Counted from the first letter of the stretch, positions 51,140-59,508 are shown. The stretch: 61,038 nt of DNA from Kosakonia oryziphila (GCF_900094795.1 NZ_FMBC01000009.1:53860-114897); one strand, 5' to 3'. A program made the numbers and translations. The notes: generated by a model not told the origin, from the letters alone.

Positions 51140-52471
51140 ATGAAAGATAATTCTCTCTCTTCCTCTGTTAACGCATCCCCTGTGGGTGCACAACAATCGC
51201 GCCTGCACGGGCTTGAAGTCGGCGCCGTACCCTTACTGCTATTTATCGGCATCGCTTCAGTTGTCGCCATTTCAGCTATCGCAGGTTTATTGCCGAAAAA
51301 CATGATTGGCGGCCTGGCGGTGATCATGACGCTTGGTTTTGCCCTTGCCAAAATAGGCCGTATTTTGCCGGTGCTAAAGGATATCGGTGGGCCAGCAATA
51401 TTGTGCCTGATGGTGCCCTCAACACTGGTTTATTTTGGCTTGTTTGAAGCGCATACGTTAGCCACCGTCCATTTGCTAATGAAGGAAGCCAACCTGCTTT
51501 ATTTTGTCATTGCTTGTCTGGTCGTGGGCAGCATTCTCGGCATGAATCGGGTGATCCTGATCCAGGGCATGATCCGCATGTTCGTACCTTTGGTTGCCGG
51601 CACGGTAGCTGCGGTGCTCTCCGGGCTGTTGGTTGGCATATTATTTGGCTACACGCCGTATCACACTTTTTTCTTTATCATTGTGCCGATCATTGGCGGC
51701 GGTATTGGCGAAGGCATTTTACCCTTATCGCTGGCCTATTCCGCTATTCTCGGACACAGCCCGGATATTTATGTCGCACAGTTGGTGCCCGCAGCCGTGG
51801 TGGGAAATATTTTCGCCATCATCTGCGCGGGTGTACTGGCGCGTATCGGTCTCCGTCGTCCCTCATTAACCGGGAACGGGATGTTGATTCGTAGCGATAA
51901 AGATAATCATATTTTTGCCCAGTCCCATGGCCCGCAGCAGACCGATTTCCAGCTTATGGGTGCCGGGTTGCTCCTGATCTGCGCTTTCTTCATTGTCGGT
52001 GGGTTATTGGAAAAAGTAGTTCACATTCCAGGGCCCGTTCTGATGATCCTCTTTGCCGTACTGTGTAAGTACGCTCAGGTGATCCCCTCCAGCATGGAGC
52101 TGGGTGCACATAGCTGTTATAAGTTTGTCTCTGCGGCATTAGTCTGGCCGCTGATGATTGGGCTTGGCATGCTTTATGTTCCGCTGGAAAGTGTGGTCGC
52201 GGTGTTCTCTGTCGGCTACGTTATTGTTTGCGGCTCTGTTGTCATTGCCATGGCGCTCAGCGGTTATTTCATTGCCACAAAGTTAAATATGTATCCGGTC
52301 GAGGCGGCTATTGTGACCAGTTGCCATAGTGGCCTGGGCGGCACGGGAGATGTGGCGATCCTCTCGGCATCCAACAGAATGGGATTGATGCCCTTCGCAC
52401 AAATTGCCACTCGCATTGGTGGTGCCTCAACGGTCATTCTTGCAACTGTGTTGTTAAGCTGGATTGTCTGA
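51140..52471 (+). CDS. 2-hydroxycarboxylate (citrate/malate) symporter, CCS family
   Basis: A 443-residue carrier of the CitS/CimH/MleP family, which moves citrate or malate with sodium or protons. The two inverted-repeat halves each carry a reentrant loop: IVPIIGGGIGEGILPL in the first and SGLGGTGDVAILSASNRM in the second, the family's GGxG signatures, followed by the conserved arginine region ATRIGG. The start MKDNSLS at 51140 has AGGTGA seven bases upstream. Context (malic enzyme) points to malate. Confidence 0.92.
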   Translation: MKDNSLSSSVNASPVGAQQSRLHGLEVGAVPLLLFIGIASVVAISAIAGLLPKNMIGGLAVIMTLGFALAKIGRILPVLKDIGGPAILCLMVPSTLVYFGLFEAHTLATVHLLMKEANLLYFVIACLVVGSILGMNRVILIQGMIRMFVPLVAGTVAAVLSGLLVGILFGYTPYHTFFFIIVPIIGGGIGEGILPLSLAYSAILGHSPDIYVAQLVPAAVVGNIFAIICAGVLARIGLRRPSLTGNGMLIRSDKDNHIFAQSHGPQQTDFQLMGAGLLLICAFFIVGGLLEKVVHIPGPVLMILFAVLCKYAQVIPSSMELGAHSCYKFVSAALVWPLMIGLGMLYVPLESVVAVFSVGYVIVCGSVVIAMALSGYFIATKLNMYPVEAAIVTSCHSGLGGTGDVAILSASNRMGLMPFAQIATRIGGASTVILATVLLSWIV

Positions 52472-52477
52472 ACCACA

Positions 52478-52498
52478 GCCCGCAGTCCGGCTGCGGGC
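52478..52498 (+). terminator. Hairpin after the CCS carrier
   Basis: GCCCGCAG (52478-52485) and CTGCGGGC (52491-52498) form an 8-bp stem with a 5-base loop, 7 bp after the stop. There is no T run. Confidence 0.6.
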
Positions 52499-52535
52499 GC
52501 CCGGCGCGATAAACCGCAGCGAATACAAAGATAAA

Positions 52536-52706
52536 TTACGGGTGTGACAGGGTGAGGGTTGTAGCCATAGTGGCAACCTCCTTGAAGTAACGGTTAATGC
52601 TACCACCGGAGCTGCAAATCTCATGGGTGGTAGCCCGGACGGGGTTTGCAGTACCGGACTTCAAGGAAACCGGCCAGCCCGAAGGCTGCCCCGCCCGGGC
52701 CACCAT
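52536..52706 (-). CDS. Ash-like protein of P4-type satellites (remnant)
   Basis: From ATG at 52706 the frame reads MVARAGQPSGWPVSL, NPVRATTHEI and the end MATTLTLSHP, which is the pattern of the Ash/Icd-like proteins encoded in the immunity region of P4-family satellite phages. The frame stays open upstream to 52778. Its 5' half is the C4-type RNA described next, so it may be read or merely a by-product. No integrase, alpha (primase) or other P4 genes are present, so this is a fragment. Confidence 0.6.
   Translation of the reverse strand: MVARAGQPSGWPVSLKSGTANPVRATTHEICSSGGSINRYFKEVATMATTLTLSHP
52625..52705 (-). ncRNA. C4-type antisense RNA (P4 CI RNA-like)
   Basis: On the minus strand GGTGGCCCGG at the 5' end pairs with CCGGGCTACCACC at the 3' end, enclosing a second pairing (GGGG with CCCC) and the hairpin CAGCC-TTCG-GGCTG followed by CCGGTTTCCTTG. 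This is the fold and the conserved core I know from C4 antisense RNAs of phages P1, P7 and P4, where the RNA controls immunity by pairing with its own leader. Confidence 0.72.
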
Positions 52707-52768
52707 TAACTGACAAAGGGAGTGGTGAAACACCACAGCCAGAAACAGGTGTGCCAGAGCCGCGACAT

Positions 52769-52791
52769 AAAAAAACACGCTCGGCGCGTGT
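52769..52791 (-). terminator. Intrinsic terminator upstream of the C4-like RNA
   Basis: On the minus strand ACACGC-GCCGA-GCGTGT is followed by TTTTTTT (52775-52769), a textbook terminator. It ends leader transcripts just before the C4-like RNA. The stretch 52792-53154 upstream shows no further gene. Confidence 0.75.
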
Positions 52792-53154
52792 TGTGTCGCC
52801 TTGAAGTTAAACGGGCTGCAAATCCCGGCTGCCGATTTTGCGACAGCCGGGAAACTATACGTGCAAACGGCGAGCAGAAGCAGGGCTGAAAGCGACGTTT
52901 ATCGAGAAGGCTCGATAAATGAAATATTTGCGACGGAAGGTTTGATGAGTTTTCGGTGAGGAAAATCTGGCGATTAAAAGGCTAGTATAGATCTAAAAAG
53001 GAAAGGTTGGGTTTGGCGTAATACTTACACACGTTGCTAATGAAAACATTACTACCATCGCGGTATGTTAATCGACGGGGAGCAGGTCACAATCAATTAT
53101 GAAGTGTATCAATCAATAGAGTACTGGTCTGCCAACATAAACGTGGGTCTCAGT

Positions 53155-53580
53155 TCAATCACCATTAAACCCCTCTTTACTGAGCGTGATTTCTGATTGT
53201 GTTTTATCATTAGTAATGAAGAATGCAGGAGTTACCTTGCCGGGTTGCTCCCATCTCTCTTCAGAGCCTTCTGATGATACCTGTTGGTAACCGAGTTGCT
53301 GAAGGTACTGTCTCAACACTGAAATATCAGTGGCATCAGAAAAAACGACAGCACTGATTTCAGGCTTACCTCCATCCTGAGCACGAAACAGAAAGTGGTA
53401 ACTATTGGTTATCTTTGGTGCATTACGGATGTCAGCATCGGTATAAAAGTAATATGCCCATAGATTATTTTTAGTAAAGCCAGAATGATTTTCTGCCTTT
53501 TTCTGCATACTGCAATCAAATAATAAAAAGGCAATAAATACAACTATGATGACGGCAATTAATCTTTTAATGTATTTCAA
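53155..53580 (-). CDS. Small membrane-anchored or lipoprotein, unknown function
   Basis: A 141-residue protein I do not recognise. It begins KYIKRLIAVIIVVFIAFLLFDCSM, one hydrophobic segment with a cysteine at residue 23 that could be a weak lipobox (LLFDC), and continues as a soluble, presumably periplasmic, domain. The TTG start at 53580 overlaps the TGA stop of the upstream frame (TTGA), so it is coupled to that gene. Small envelope-anchored proteins immediately after a putative effector are often immunity proteins; that role is inference. Confidence 0.7.
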   Translation of the reverse strand: MKYIKRLIAVIIVVFIAFLLFDCSMQKKAENHSGFTKNNLWAYYFYTDADIRNAPKITNSYHFLFRAQDGGKPEISAVVFSDATDISVLRQYLQQLGYQQVSSEGSEERWEQPGKVTPAFFITNDKTQSEITLSKEGFNGD

Positions 53581-54103
53581 TCTATTCTCACTCCATTAAT
53601 AACATTTACGATGTTGGCTCTATCAATAATACGTACGGTATCAGAATTAAATCCTGTAAATGGAGTGACTCTGGTCATGAAGTCTGGTAAGTTAGCTTTA
53701 TAAGGATTGTGAGGTGCTGTTTTATTTTGCGGGTCGGGGAGAGTAAAGGGCGGAATCCTCTGTTTTTATAGTTTCCTGTAGGTCCATAATAATCCCAACG
53801 CCTTAATGCCGCTTCTTTACTTACTGCGCGGAGTTTTGGCCAGTAGTTCTCGGGAATAATAGCTTTGTAGAAACCGAGTAAATCTGAAACTAAATCTTCA
53901 CCACTGAATCCACTATCTGTATACCAGCTAAAAAAAGGCATGCTTTGCCAGTTTTCGAAGGCAATGGCTGTTTGCATCATCATGGCAAGTAATATGTTGT
54001 ACTGTTCTTGAAGTGTTCTGCCATGTTTTATATTCCAGCGACAATATCTCCCTGTTGTGCTCTTAATGCTCTTTAATTTGTTAATAACTGATGATTTTAT
54101 TTA
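53577..54103 (-). pseudogene. Frameshifted gene with a DUF4056-like segment
   Basis: The minus strand encodes HGRTLQEQYNILLAMMMQTA, then GFSGEDLVSDLLGFYKAI (a DUF4056-like pattern) and YYGPTGNYKNRGFRP, after which the frame is lost. One base added in the TTT run (plus-strand AAA at 53745-53747) restores FTLPDPQNKTAPHNPYKAN and the natural end GVRID at 53577-53579. No start codon is found before the in-frame stop at about 54103, so the 5' end is missing too. The downstream gene overlaps its stop. Function unknown. Confidence 0.65.
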
Positions 54104-54221
54104 ATAGTTATTTATCCAGTTTTTGTGCCTTTTTACAAAGGAACGATTATCACTGTGATATGTTTTTAATATAGGTTTTTTCTTAAATGTCACTCCCCGC
54201 TACGCTTTCTCAGCCCAAAAA

Positions 54222-54239
54222 GACCGGCATCTGCCGGTC
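54222..54239 (-). terminator. Terminator after the first DUF943 unit
   Basis: GACCGGCA (54222-54229, plus strand) and TGCCGGTC (54232-54239) form a stem followed on the minus strand by TTTTTGGG. It ends transcripts of the DUF3289-DUF943 cassette. Confidence 0.75.
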
Positions 54240-54241
54240 AG

Positions 54242-54395
54242 GGGGTTAATTAGCTGTGGGTTTATCACACTTAGGCAGCCAGTCGGCGTTGCCGCCTTTC
54301 TCTCCATCGAGACTATCCCGACGGTTCTGCTTGGGTGGTACAAAGCGGGGAAGGCAGGATGGTTTTACCGCTGCCCCCACGCGAGGAAAGGCGCT
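54242..54395 (-). pseudogene. Orphan 3' tail of a lost gene
   Basis: After the DUF943 stop the minus strand stays open without a start: it reads RVGAAVKPSC, FVPPKQNRRDSLDGEKGG and NADWLPKCDKPTAN, then stops just before the terminator at 54222-54239. A degraded relative occurs at about 57560-57715 after the second DUF943 gene. It looks like the C-terminus of a further cassette gene lost by deletion. Confidence 0.5.
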
Positions 54396-54857
54396 TTATT
54401 CACGTTTAAGTTTAACTATTTTTCCGTCTTTTATGTGATATTCGCCATCGGATACTGTAAATATAGTCCCCCTGTTTTTGCTATTGCTAATCGAAAAAAC
54501 TCTATTTTTATCGATGCAGTTTATTTCTGTTTTCATATCATCAAAGCAGAGTCTGTCATAACCATCCGTTTTTTTGTAACCTTCTCCGAATAACCAAAAT
54601 ATAATAACGAAATATCCATCTTGTTCTGGTTTAGGAATGTTATATTTTTCTTTCAAAATGTCTTTATTTTCCAACCACCAGTTGATTTTACCCTTATTCG
54701 TAATGGGGAAGTCTTTTACTAAAATGTCAATATTACTTCCATCCTCATGAACCGCAACTATGTCCACTGGGCGTAGTGATAGCCAAAGCCAGTAACCAAG
54801 CAATACGCAGATGGTCAAGGTGAGCAAGGCAATAGTTTTTTTATTTTTCGTTCTCAT
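54396..54857 (-). CDS. DUF943 family protein, copy 1 (putative immunity)
   Basis: A 153-residue protein of the DUF943 family: a single membrane helix at residues 9-29, then a periplasmic domain with the family texts SLRPVDIVAVHEDG, INWWLENKDILKEKY, and DGYDRLCFDDMK with a following Cys that could form a disulfide. Its ATG overlaps the DUF3289 stop by 17 bp in the +1 frame, exactly as in the second pair. Family function is unpublished to my knowledge; an inner-membrane protein facing the periplasm and locked to the preceding gene suggests immunity. Confidence 0.87.
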   Translation of the reverse strand: MRTKNKKTIALLTLTICVLLGYWLWLSLRPVDIVAVHEDGSNIDILVKDFPITNKGKINWWLENKDILKEKYNIPKPEQDGYFVIIFWLFGEGYKKTDGYDRLCFDDMKTEINCIDKNRVFSISNSKNRGTIFTVSDGEYHIKDGKIVKLKRE

Positions 54858-55692
54858 TGCGGGTTCCGGTGATTTCTATAGTGGCTTCCATATTGGTCAT
54901 AAATGGCCTGAAACCAAACTGATTATAACGCTGGAGTACAAACCAGATACGGAAAAATCGGAACTGGTTAAACTTAAACTTTGAAATATCATCAACGTCC
55001 AGGCCAAAGTGATCCTGAATCTGGTAATGCACCACCGCCCGGTAACGATTATTATCAATCTGTAGCGATTTTATTGTGATATGGGTAGCCCAGGTATCAT
55101 GGACGGTGATACCCATGCCGTTAAAGTTATCCTGGAATCTGTCGAATTTAGGCAGTTTTCCTTTAAGGATAGCTTTGCGTAACTTATCTTTATTTTTTAC
55201 CGGATAAATTTTATTTTCCCTGTCTATATTATCTTTGAGTGCCGCTTGTAACAGTAGCCTCGTACTGTTATCTGAATCGTTATCTCGAATAATATGCTCT
55301 CTTAGTGCTGAATCGAGGTACATACTGCGAAAGGGTGCACCGTTGGCTCTCTGCATATGGGTGATCATCTGTTTAATAAGATGGCTGTAAGGGCCATAAA
55401 CAGAGAAAGCCTGTGACAGATGGCGGAATTCATCAAACAAGATATTGGTGCATTGCTGCCGGCTGATCTTTTCCCCTTCTCCACGGGAACCATGAAACAT
55501 CGACTGCGGCTGGCTGAACGGAGTAATTTTCGTCAAGGTGTAAGGGTTGGCTTTGGTAGAGACATCCAGCAAATGATAATGCGTTTTTAATTGTGCTTCG
55601 GTTAAATCTCCACAGCGCATATCTTTCGCGCCGTAGTCGTCCATCCGGTTTTGGGTTTGAAAAATCGTGCAGGGAAACGCCAGTGCGGCCAT
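54841..55692 (-). CDS. DUF3289 family protein, copy 1 (putative effector)
   Basis: A 283-residue protein of the DUF3289 family. Conserved blocks are RMDDYGAKDMRCGDL near residue 20, GSRGEGEKISRQQCTNILFDEFR at 70-90 (seen as GSRGEGEKIS), NFNGMGITVHDTWATHI at about 195, and FRFFRIWFVLQRYNQF near the C-terminus. There is no signal peptide. The ATG at 55692 follows GGAATG and starts MAALAF; 27 more in-frame codons upstream lie in repeat DNA. DUF3289 genes recur near type VI secretion or toxin loci in enterics; the effector role is inference. Confidence 0.85.
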   Translation of the reverse strand: MAALAFPCTIFQTQNRMDDYGAKDMRCGDLTEAQLKTHYHLLDVSTKANPYTLTKITPFSQPQSMFHGSRGEGEKISRQQCTNILFDEFRHLSQAFSVYGPYSHLIKQMITHMQRANGAPFRSMYLDSALREHIIRDNDSDNSTRLLLQAALKDNIDRENKIYPVKNKDKLRKAILKGKLPKFDRFQDNFNGMGITVHDTWATHITIKSLQIDNNRYRAVVHYQIQDHFGLDVDDISKFKFNQFRFFRIWFVLQRYNQFGFRPFMTNMEATIEITGTRNENEK

Positions 55693-55838
55693 CGTGATAC
55701 ATTCCTTGTGTAACCCGTCCGTTGAGGTCTTTACAGGGAATAATACGCGGAGACTGGCGGGAGTGTAAATCATACACTAATTCTGCCCGTAATTTTTTAC
55801 AGATTCCGGGCAGGGTGATCTGATTATGCGCCAGGATA

Positions 55839-56066
55839 TCAGCCCATCAGTTTGATAAAGGCATTGGTCACATTAATCGCGGTGCCTGTCCCAGCGTTAG
55901 CCGTAGTGCCTGAAACAGAATGCGAGTGTGCACTAATAGCGACTGTGGGCTTTTGGCAAGGCAGGTAAGCACAACAAGGCCAGAAACAAAAAGCGTAGGT
56001 AGCCCCGTTTCCGTTTTTTCTGCCTGTGGACAGGGGCTTTTTACCCATATTAGTAAGTAAAATCAT
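55839..56066 (-). pseudogene. Tail-fibre-like C-terminal fragment inside R1
   Basis: A 75-codon frame from ATG at 56066 ends in AHSHSVSGTTANAG and TAINVTNAFIKLMG, close to the C-termini of phage tail-collar/tail-fibre proteins. The N-terminal part reads as unrelated low-quality text. R2 and R3 carry the same fragment with a 12-base deletion (TANAG is lost) and a changed frame. It is best seen as phage-derived debris carried by the repeat. Confidence 0.5.
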
Positions 56067-56262
56067 TTGATTACGATATTATGGACAGAAGGACAGGCCG
56101 GAAGACCTAAAAAAGCATACAGGAAATAGAAAACATGCTTTTTTATGTAGTAATGGTTTTTGGTAGTACGCATTTTTGCAGTACAGGTTAATTACTACTA
56201 AACATACTACCCAAAGTTTGCGAGTTAAAATGATACTAAACGAATGTTAAAAGCATTAAAAA

Positions 56263-56288
56263 AGCCCTAACTCTTTATAATTAGGGCT
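56263..56288. terminator. Bidirectional terminator in R1
   Basis: AGCCCTAA (56263-56270) and TTAGGGCT (56281-56288) form a stem with TTTTTATTTT on the plus side and TTTTTTAATG on the minus side. It lies directly after the stop of the truncated DUF3289 copy 2. Confidence 0.85.
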
Positions 56289-56290
56289 TT

Positions 56291-56842
56291 TTATTTTCGA
56301 TAGTTAGAGAACGCTATCGAGCTGGCGGAGTCTGAATTGGCGATGGTACTAAAAACCGGAGGGACTACACAGTCAATAAACGTATTAAATGCTTTCTCTA
56401 ACCGCAATCGCGTACTGTTCTCTGTCGAATTATCTCTGAGAATTTGCTCCTTCAAAGCACTGTCCAGGTGCATACTGGTGAACGGTTTGCCATTATCGTA
56501 CTGCATATGGGTGATCATCTTTTCGATCAGGTGTTTGTATGGGCCATAAATCGAGAACAGGCGCGATAAATCGCGGAACTCATCAAACAGGATCGCAGTG
56601 CACTGCTGGCGGGTAATTTTCTCACCCTCTCCACGGGAGCCATAAAACATAGATTGAGGCTGATTAAACGGGGTGATTTTCGTCAGGGTATAAGGATTGG
56701 CCCTGGTTGAAACATCTACCAGTCGGTATTGGGATTTTAACTGTGATTCTGATAAATCCCCACAGCGCATATCTTTAGCGCTGTAGTCGTCCATCCGGTT
56801 TTGCGTGGTGAATATAGTACAGGGAAACTGTAGTGCGGCCAT
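56291..56842 (-). pseudogene. DUF3289 copy 2, truncated and chimeric
   Basis: From MAALQF the frame follows DUF3289 for about 157 residues (RMDDYSAKDMRCGDL, GSRGEGEKIT, then DNSTENSTRLRLEKAF). It then switches at FIDC to the foreign end VVPPVFSTIANSDSASSIAF and stops. The last ~100 residues of DUF3289, including the HDTWATHI and FRIWFVLQR blocks, are lost, and no DUF943 follows. The same foreign end, without DUF3289, occurs in R2 at 57433-57504, which marks the recombination junction. A 9-base deletion also lies just upstream of the start. Confidence 0.85.
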
Positions 56843-56914
56843 CGTGATACATTCCTCGTCCGTTGAGGTCTTTACAGGGAATAATACGCGGAGACTGGCG
56901 GGAGTGTAAATCAT

Positions 56915-57506
56915 ACACTAATCCTGCCCGTAATTTTTACAGATTCCGGGCAGGGTGATCTGATTATGCGCCAGGATATCAGCCCATCAGTTTGATAAAG
57001 GCATTGGTCACATTAATCGCGGTGCCTGTCCCTAGTGCCTGAAACAGAATGCGAGTGTGCACTAATAGCGACTGTGGGCTTTTGGCAAAGCAGGTAAGCA
57101 CAACAAGGCCAGAAACAAAAAGCGTAGATAGCCCCGTCCCCGTTTTTTCTGCCTGTGGACAGGGTCTTTTTACCCATAATTAGTAAGTAAAATCATTTGA
57201 TTACGATATTATGGGCAGAAGGACAGGCCGGAAGACCTAAAAAAGCATATAGGAAATAGAAAACATGCTTTTTTATGTAGTAATGGTTTTTGGTAGTACG
57301 CATTTTTGCAGTACAGGTTAATTACTACTAAACATACTACTCAAAGTTTGCGAGTTAAAATGATACTAAACGAATGCTAAAGGCATTAAAAAGGCCCTAA
57401 CTCTTTATAATTAGGGCTTTTTATTTTATTTTCGATAGTTAGAGAACGCTATCGAGCTGGCGGAGTCTGAATTGGCGATGGTACTAAAAACCGGAGGGAC
57501 TACACC
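56915..57506. repeat. Direct repeat R2 of the cassette array
   Basis: The second copy of the ~590-bp repeat, collinear with R1 and ending at the same GGAGGGACTACAC. It differs by scattered substitutions, a 12-base deletion in the tail-fibre-like fragment, and an extra TATTT after its terminator at 57393-57418. Confidence 0.9.
57393..57418. terminator. Bidirectional terminator in R2
   Basis: The R2 counterpart of the hairpin at 56263-56288, with GGCCCTAA and TTAGGGCT arms and one changed base at the stem foot. Confidence 0.75.
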
Positions 57507-57715
57507 ACAACGTGCGATTACGTTAGAATGTGGAGCGTGTCAAATCGACGATTTTATGGGGAATGGCATTACCAAAAGGAGTTGAGGCAGGCGGTAAGGC
57601 GTTGCCGCTTTTCTCCCTATAGGGATAGCCTCTTTGGCATTTTGCTACTTCCGCCTGGTCGGGCAAGCCGTGGAACGGGGATGATTTTATTGTTGTCTCT
57701 ACGCGAGGGGCGCAA
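57507..57715 (-). other. Degraded DNA between R2 and the second DUF943 gene
   Basis: This 209-bp stretch shares broken similarity with the orphan tail at 54242-54395 (GGCGTTGCCGC and CTACGCGAGG-type stretches on the plus strand). No frame is intact. It is probably what is left of a cassette gene deleted before R2. Confidence 0.45.
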
Positions 57716-58180
57716 TTATTTATATCTGGTTTTTACCATCTCACCACTTTTTTTTACTCGATATATTCCGTTATCGGCCCAAAAAGTCATACCGGTATTT
57801 TTACCGTTTTTAACAAACATGAAAGAGTTTTTATCAATACAGTTTTTTGGTGGTTTCATATCTTTAAAACAAAGCCTGTCGTAACCATCAGTTTCTTTGT
57901 AGCCATCTCCGAAATCCCAAAAAATGACAGTAAAAGATCCATCTGAATCTGGTCTGGGGATACCATATTTTTCTTTTAACATATCCTTGTTTTTGAGCCA
58001 CCAATCTATTTTCATTTTATCAGTGAAAGGAAACGTTTTAACTAAAACAGAACTAAAATTTCCATCTTCATGAACCGCAACGATTTCCACTGGGCGTAGA
58101 TATATCCGGATAACGTAAGCGAGCAGAGCACAGCCAATCAGAAGGAGGACGAAGAGCTTCTTTTTATTTCTGATCATCAT
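57716..58180 (-). CDS. DUF943 family protein, copy 2 (putative immunity)
   Basis: A 154-residue DUF943 protein, clearly homologous to copy 1 but diverged: a membrane helix at residues 8-28, then YLRPVEIVAVHEDG, IDWWLKNKDMLKEKYGIP and DGYDRLCFKDMK. The start at 58180, after GGGGAAC, gives the same 17-bp overlap with DUF3289 as in copy 1, which supports both starts. The C-terminal half is less conserved between the copies than the N-terminal half, as expected if it confers partner specificity. Confidence 0.87.
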   Translation of the reverse strand: MMIRNKKKLFVLLLIGCALLAYVIRIYLRPVEIVAVHEDGNFSSVLVKTFPFTDKMKIDWWLKNKDMLKEKYGIPRPDSDGSFTVIFWDFGDGYKETDGYDRLCFKDMKPPKNCIDKNSFMFVKNGKNTGMTFWADNGIYRVKKSGEMVKTRYK

Positions 58181-59012
58181 TACGTTCCCCGGAAATTTCA
58201 ATTGTGGCTTCAATATTTGTCATGAAGGGCTTGAAACTAAACTGATTGAATCGCTGGAGCACAAACCATATACGGAAAAAACGGAACTGATTGAACTTGA
58301 ATTTTGAAATGTCGTCAACATCAAGGCCAAAGTGATCCTGAACTTTGTAATGTAAAACTGCACGGTAGCGATTATTATTAATCTGTAAGGACTTTATGGT
58401 GATATGCGTCGCCCAGGTATCGTGAACGGTTATCCCCATACCGTTAAAGTTATCCTGGAATCTGTCGAATTTTGGTAATTTACCTTGAAGGATAGCCGCT
58501 CTTAGAGCATCTTTTTTATCCGTTGGAATGTATTGTTGTTCCCAGTTAATGCTGTTTTTAAGTACATCTTCCAGCAAAAGACGGGTGCTGTTTCTCGTCC
58601 TGTCATTAAGAACATGCTCCTTTAAAGCCCTGTCCAACGCCATATCACGAAAGGGGGGGCCGTTGCCGTTCTGCATGTGGGTGATCATCTTTTCGATCAG
58701 ATAGCTGTAAGGTCCATATACCGAAAAAAGGCGGGAGAGCTGGCGGAACTCATCAAACAGGATCGCAGTGCACTGCTGGCGGGTAATTTTCTCACCCTCT
58801 CCACGGGAGCCATAAAACATAGATTGAGGCTGATTGAACGGAGTGATCTTTGTTAATGTGTAGGGGTTGGCCCTGGTGGAAACGTCCACCAGCCCGTATT
58901 GAGATTTTAACTGTGCTTCGGTCAAATCGCCGCAGCGCATATCTTTAGCGCCGTAGTCGTCCATCCGGTTTTGCGTGGTGAATATAGTACAGGGAAACTG
59001 TAGTGCGGCCAT
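58164..59012 (-). CDS. DUF3289 family protein, copy 3 (putative effector)
   Basis: A full-length 282-residue DUF3289 protein with all blocks of copy 1: RMDDYGAKDMRCGDL, GSRGEGEKIT, FNGMGITVHDTWATHI and FRFFRIWFVLQRFNQF. The middle region (about residues 125-190) differs most from copy 1. It is followed, with a 17-bp overlap, by its DUF943 partner. The first ~120 codons are nearly identical at DNA level to copy 2, which indicates recent duplication or gene conversion. Confidence 0.85.
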   Translation of the reverse strand: MAALQFPCTIFTTQNRMDDYGAKDMRCGDLTEAQLKSQYGLVDVSTRANPYTLTKITPFNQPQSMFYGSRGEGEKITRQQCTAILFDEFRQLSRLFSVYGPYSYLIEKMITHMQNGNGPPFRDMALDRALKEHVLNDRTRNSTRLLLEDVLKNSINWEQQYIPTDKKDALRAAILQGKLPKFDRFQDNFNGMGITVHDTWATHITIKSLQINNNRYRAVLHYKVQDHFGLDVDDISKFKFNQFRFFRIWFVLQRFNQFSFKPFMTNIEATIEISGERNDDQK

Positions 59013-59093
59013 CGTGATACATTCCTTGTGTAACCCGTCCGTTGAGGTCTTTACAGGGAATAATACGCGGAGACTGGCGGGAGTGTAAATCAT

Positions 59094-59508
59094 ACACTAA
59101 TTCTGCCCGTAATTTTTTACAGATTCCGGGCAGGGTGATCTGATTATGCGCTACGATATCAGCCCATCAGTTTGATAAAGGCATTGGTCACATTAATCGC
59201 GGGGCCTGTCCCTAGTGCCTGAAACAGAATGCGAGTATGCACTAATAGCGACTGTAGGCTTTTGGCAAGGCAGGTAAGCACAACAAGGCCAGAAACAAAA
59301 AGCGTAGATAGCCCCGTCCCCGTTTTTTCTGCCTGTGGACAGGGTCTTTTTACTCATATTAGTAAGTAAAATCATTTGATTACGATATTATGGGCAGAAG
59401 GACAGGCCGGAAGACCTAAAAAAGCATATAGGGAATAGAAAACATGCTTTTTTATGTAGTAATGGTTTTTGGTAGTACGCATTTTTGCAGTACAGGTTAA
59501 TTACTACT
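59094..59508. repeat. Direct repeat R3 of the cassette array
   Basis: The third repeat copy, matching R1 and R2 up to TTAATTACTACT, where it breaks off and joins the interior of a DUF7079-like gene. The segment carrying the terminator and the GGAGGGACTAC end is missing, so this copy marks the outer edge of the array. Confidence 0.88.

Larger units (their letters stand above)
55774..56369. repeat. Direct repeat R1 of the cassette array
   Basis: About 595 bp nearly identical to R2 (56915-57506); the first ~425 bp also match R3 (59094-59508). The repeat contains a short frame ending SHSVSGTTANAGTGTAINVT (tail-fibre-like C-terminus), the terminator at 56263-56288, and the end GGAGGGACTACAC. Homology continues leftward into the DUF3289 start region, so the duplicated unit is cassette head plus upstream DNA. 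Confidence 0.9.

Noticed and set aside
54256..54438. 60-codon plus-strand frame
   Set aside because: The minus strand here gives the better explanation: an orphan gene tail followed by a terminator.
55774..59508. CRISPR array
   Set aside because: The repeats are three long (0.4-0.6 kb) direct copies with genes between them, not short regularly spaced units.
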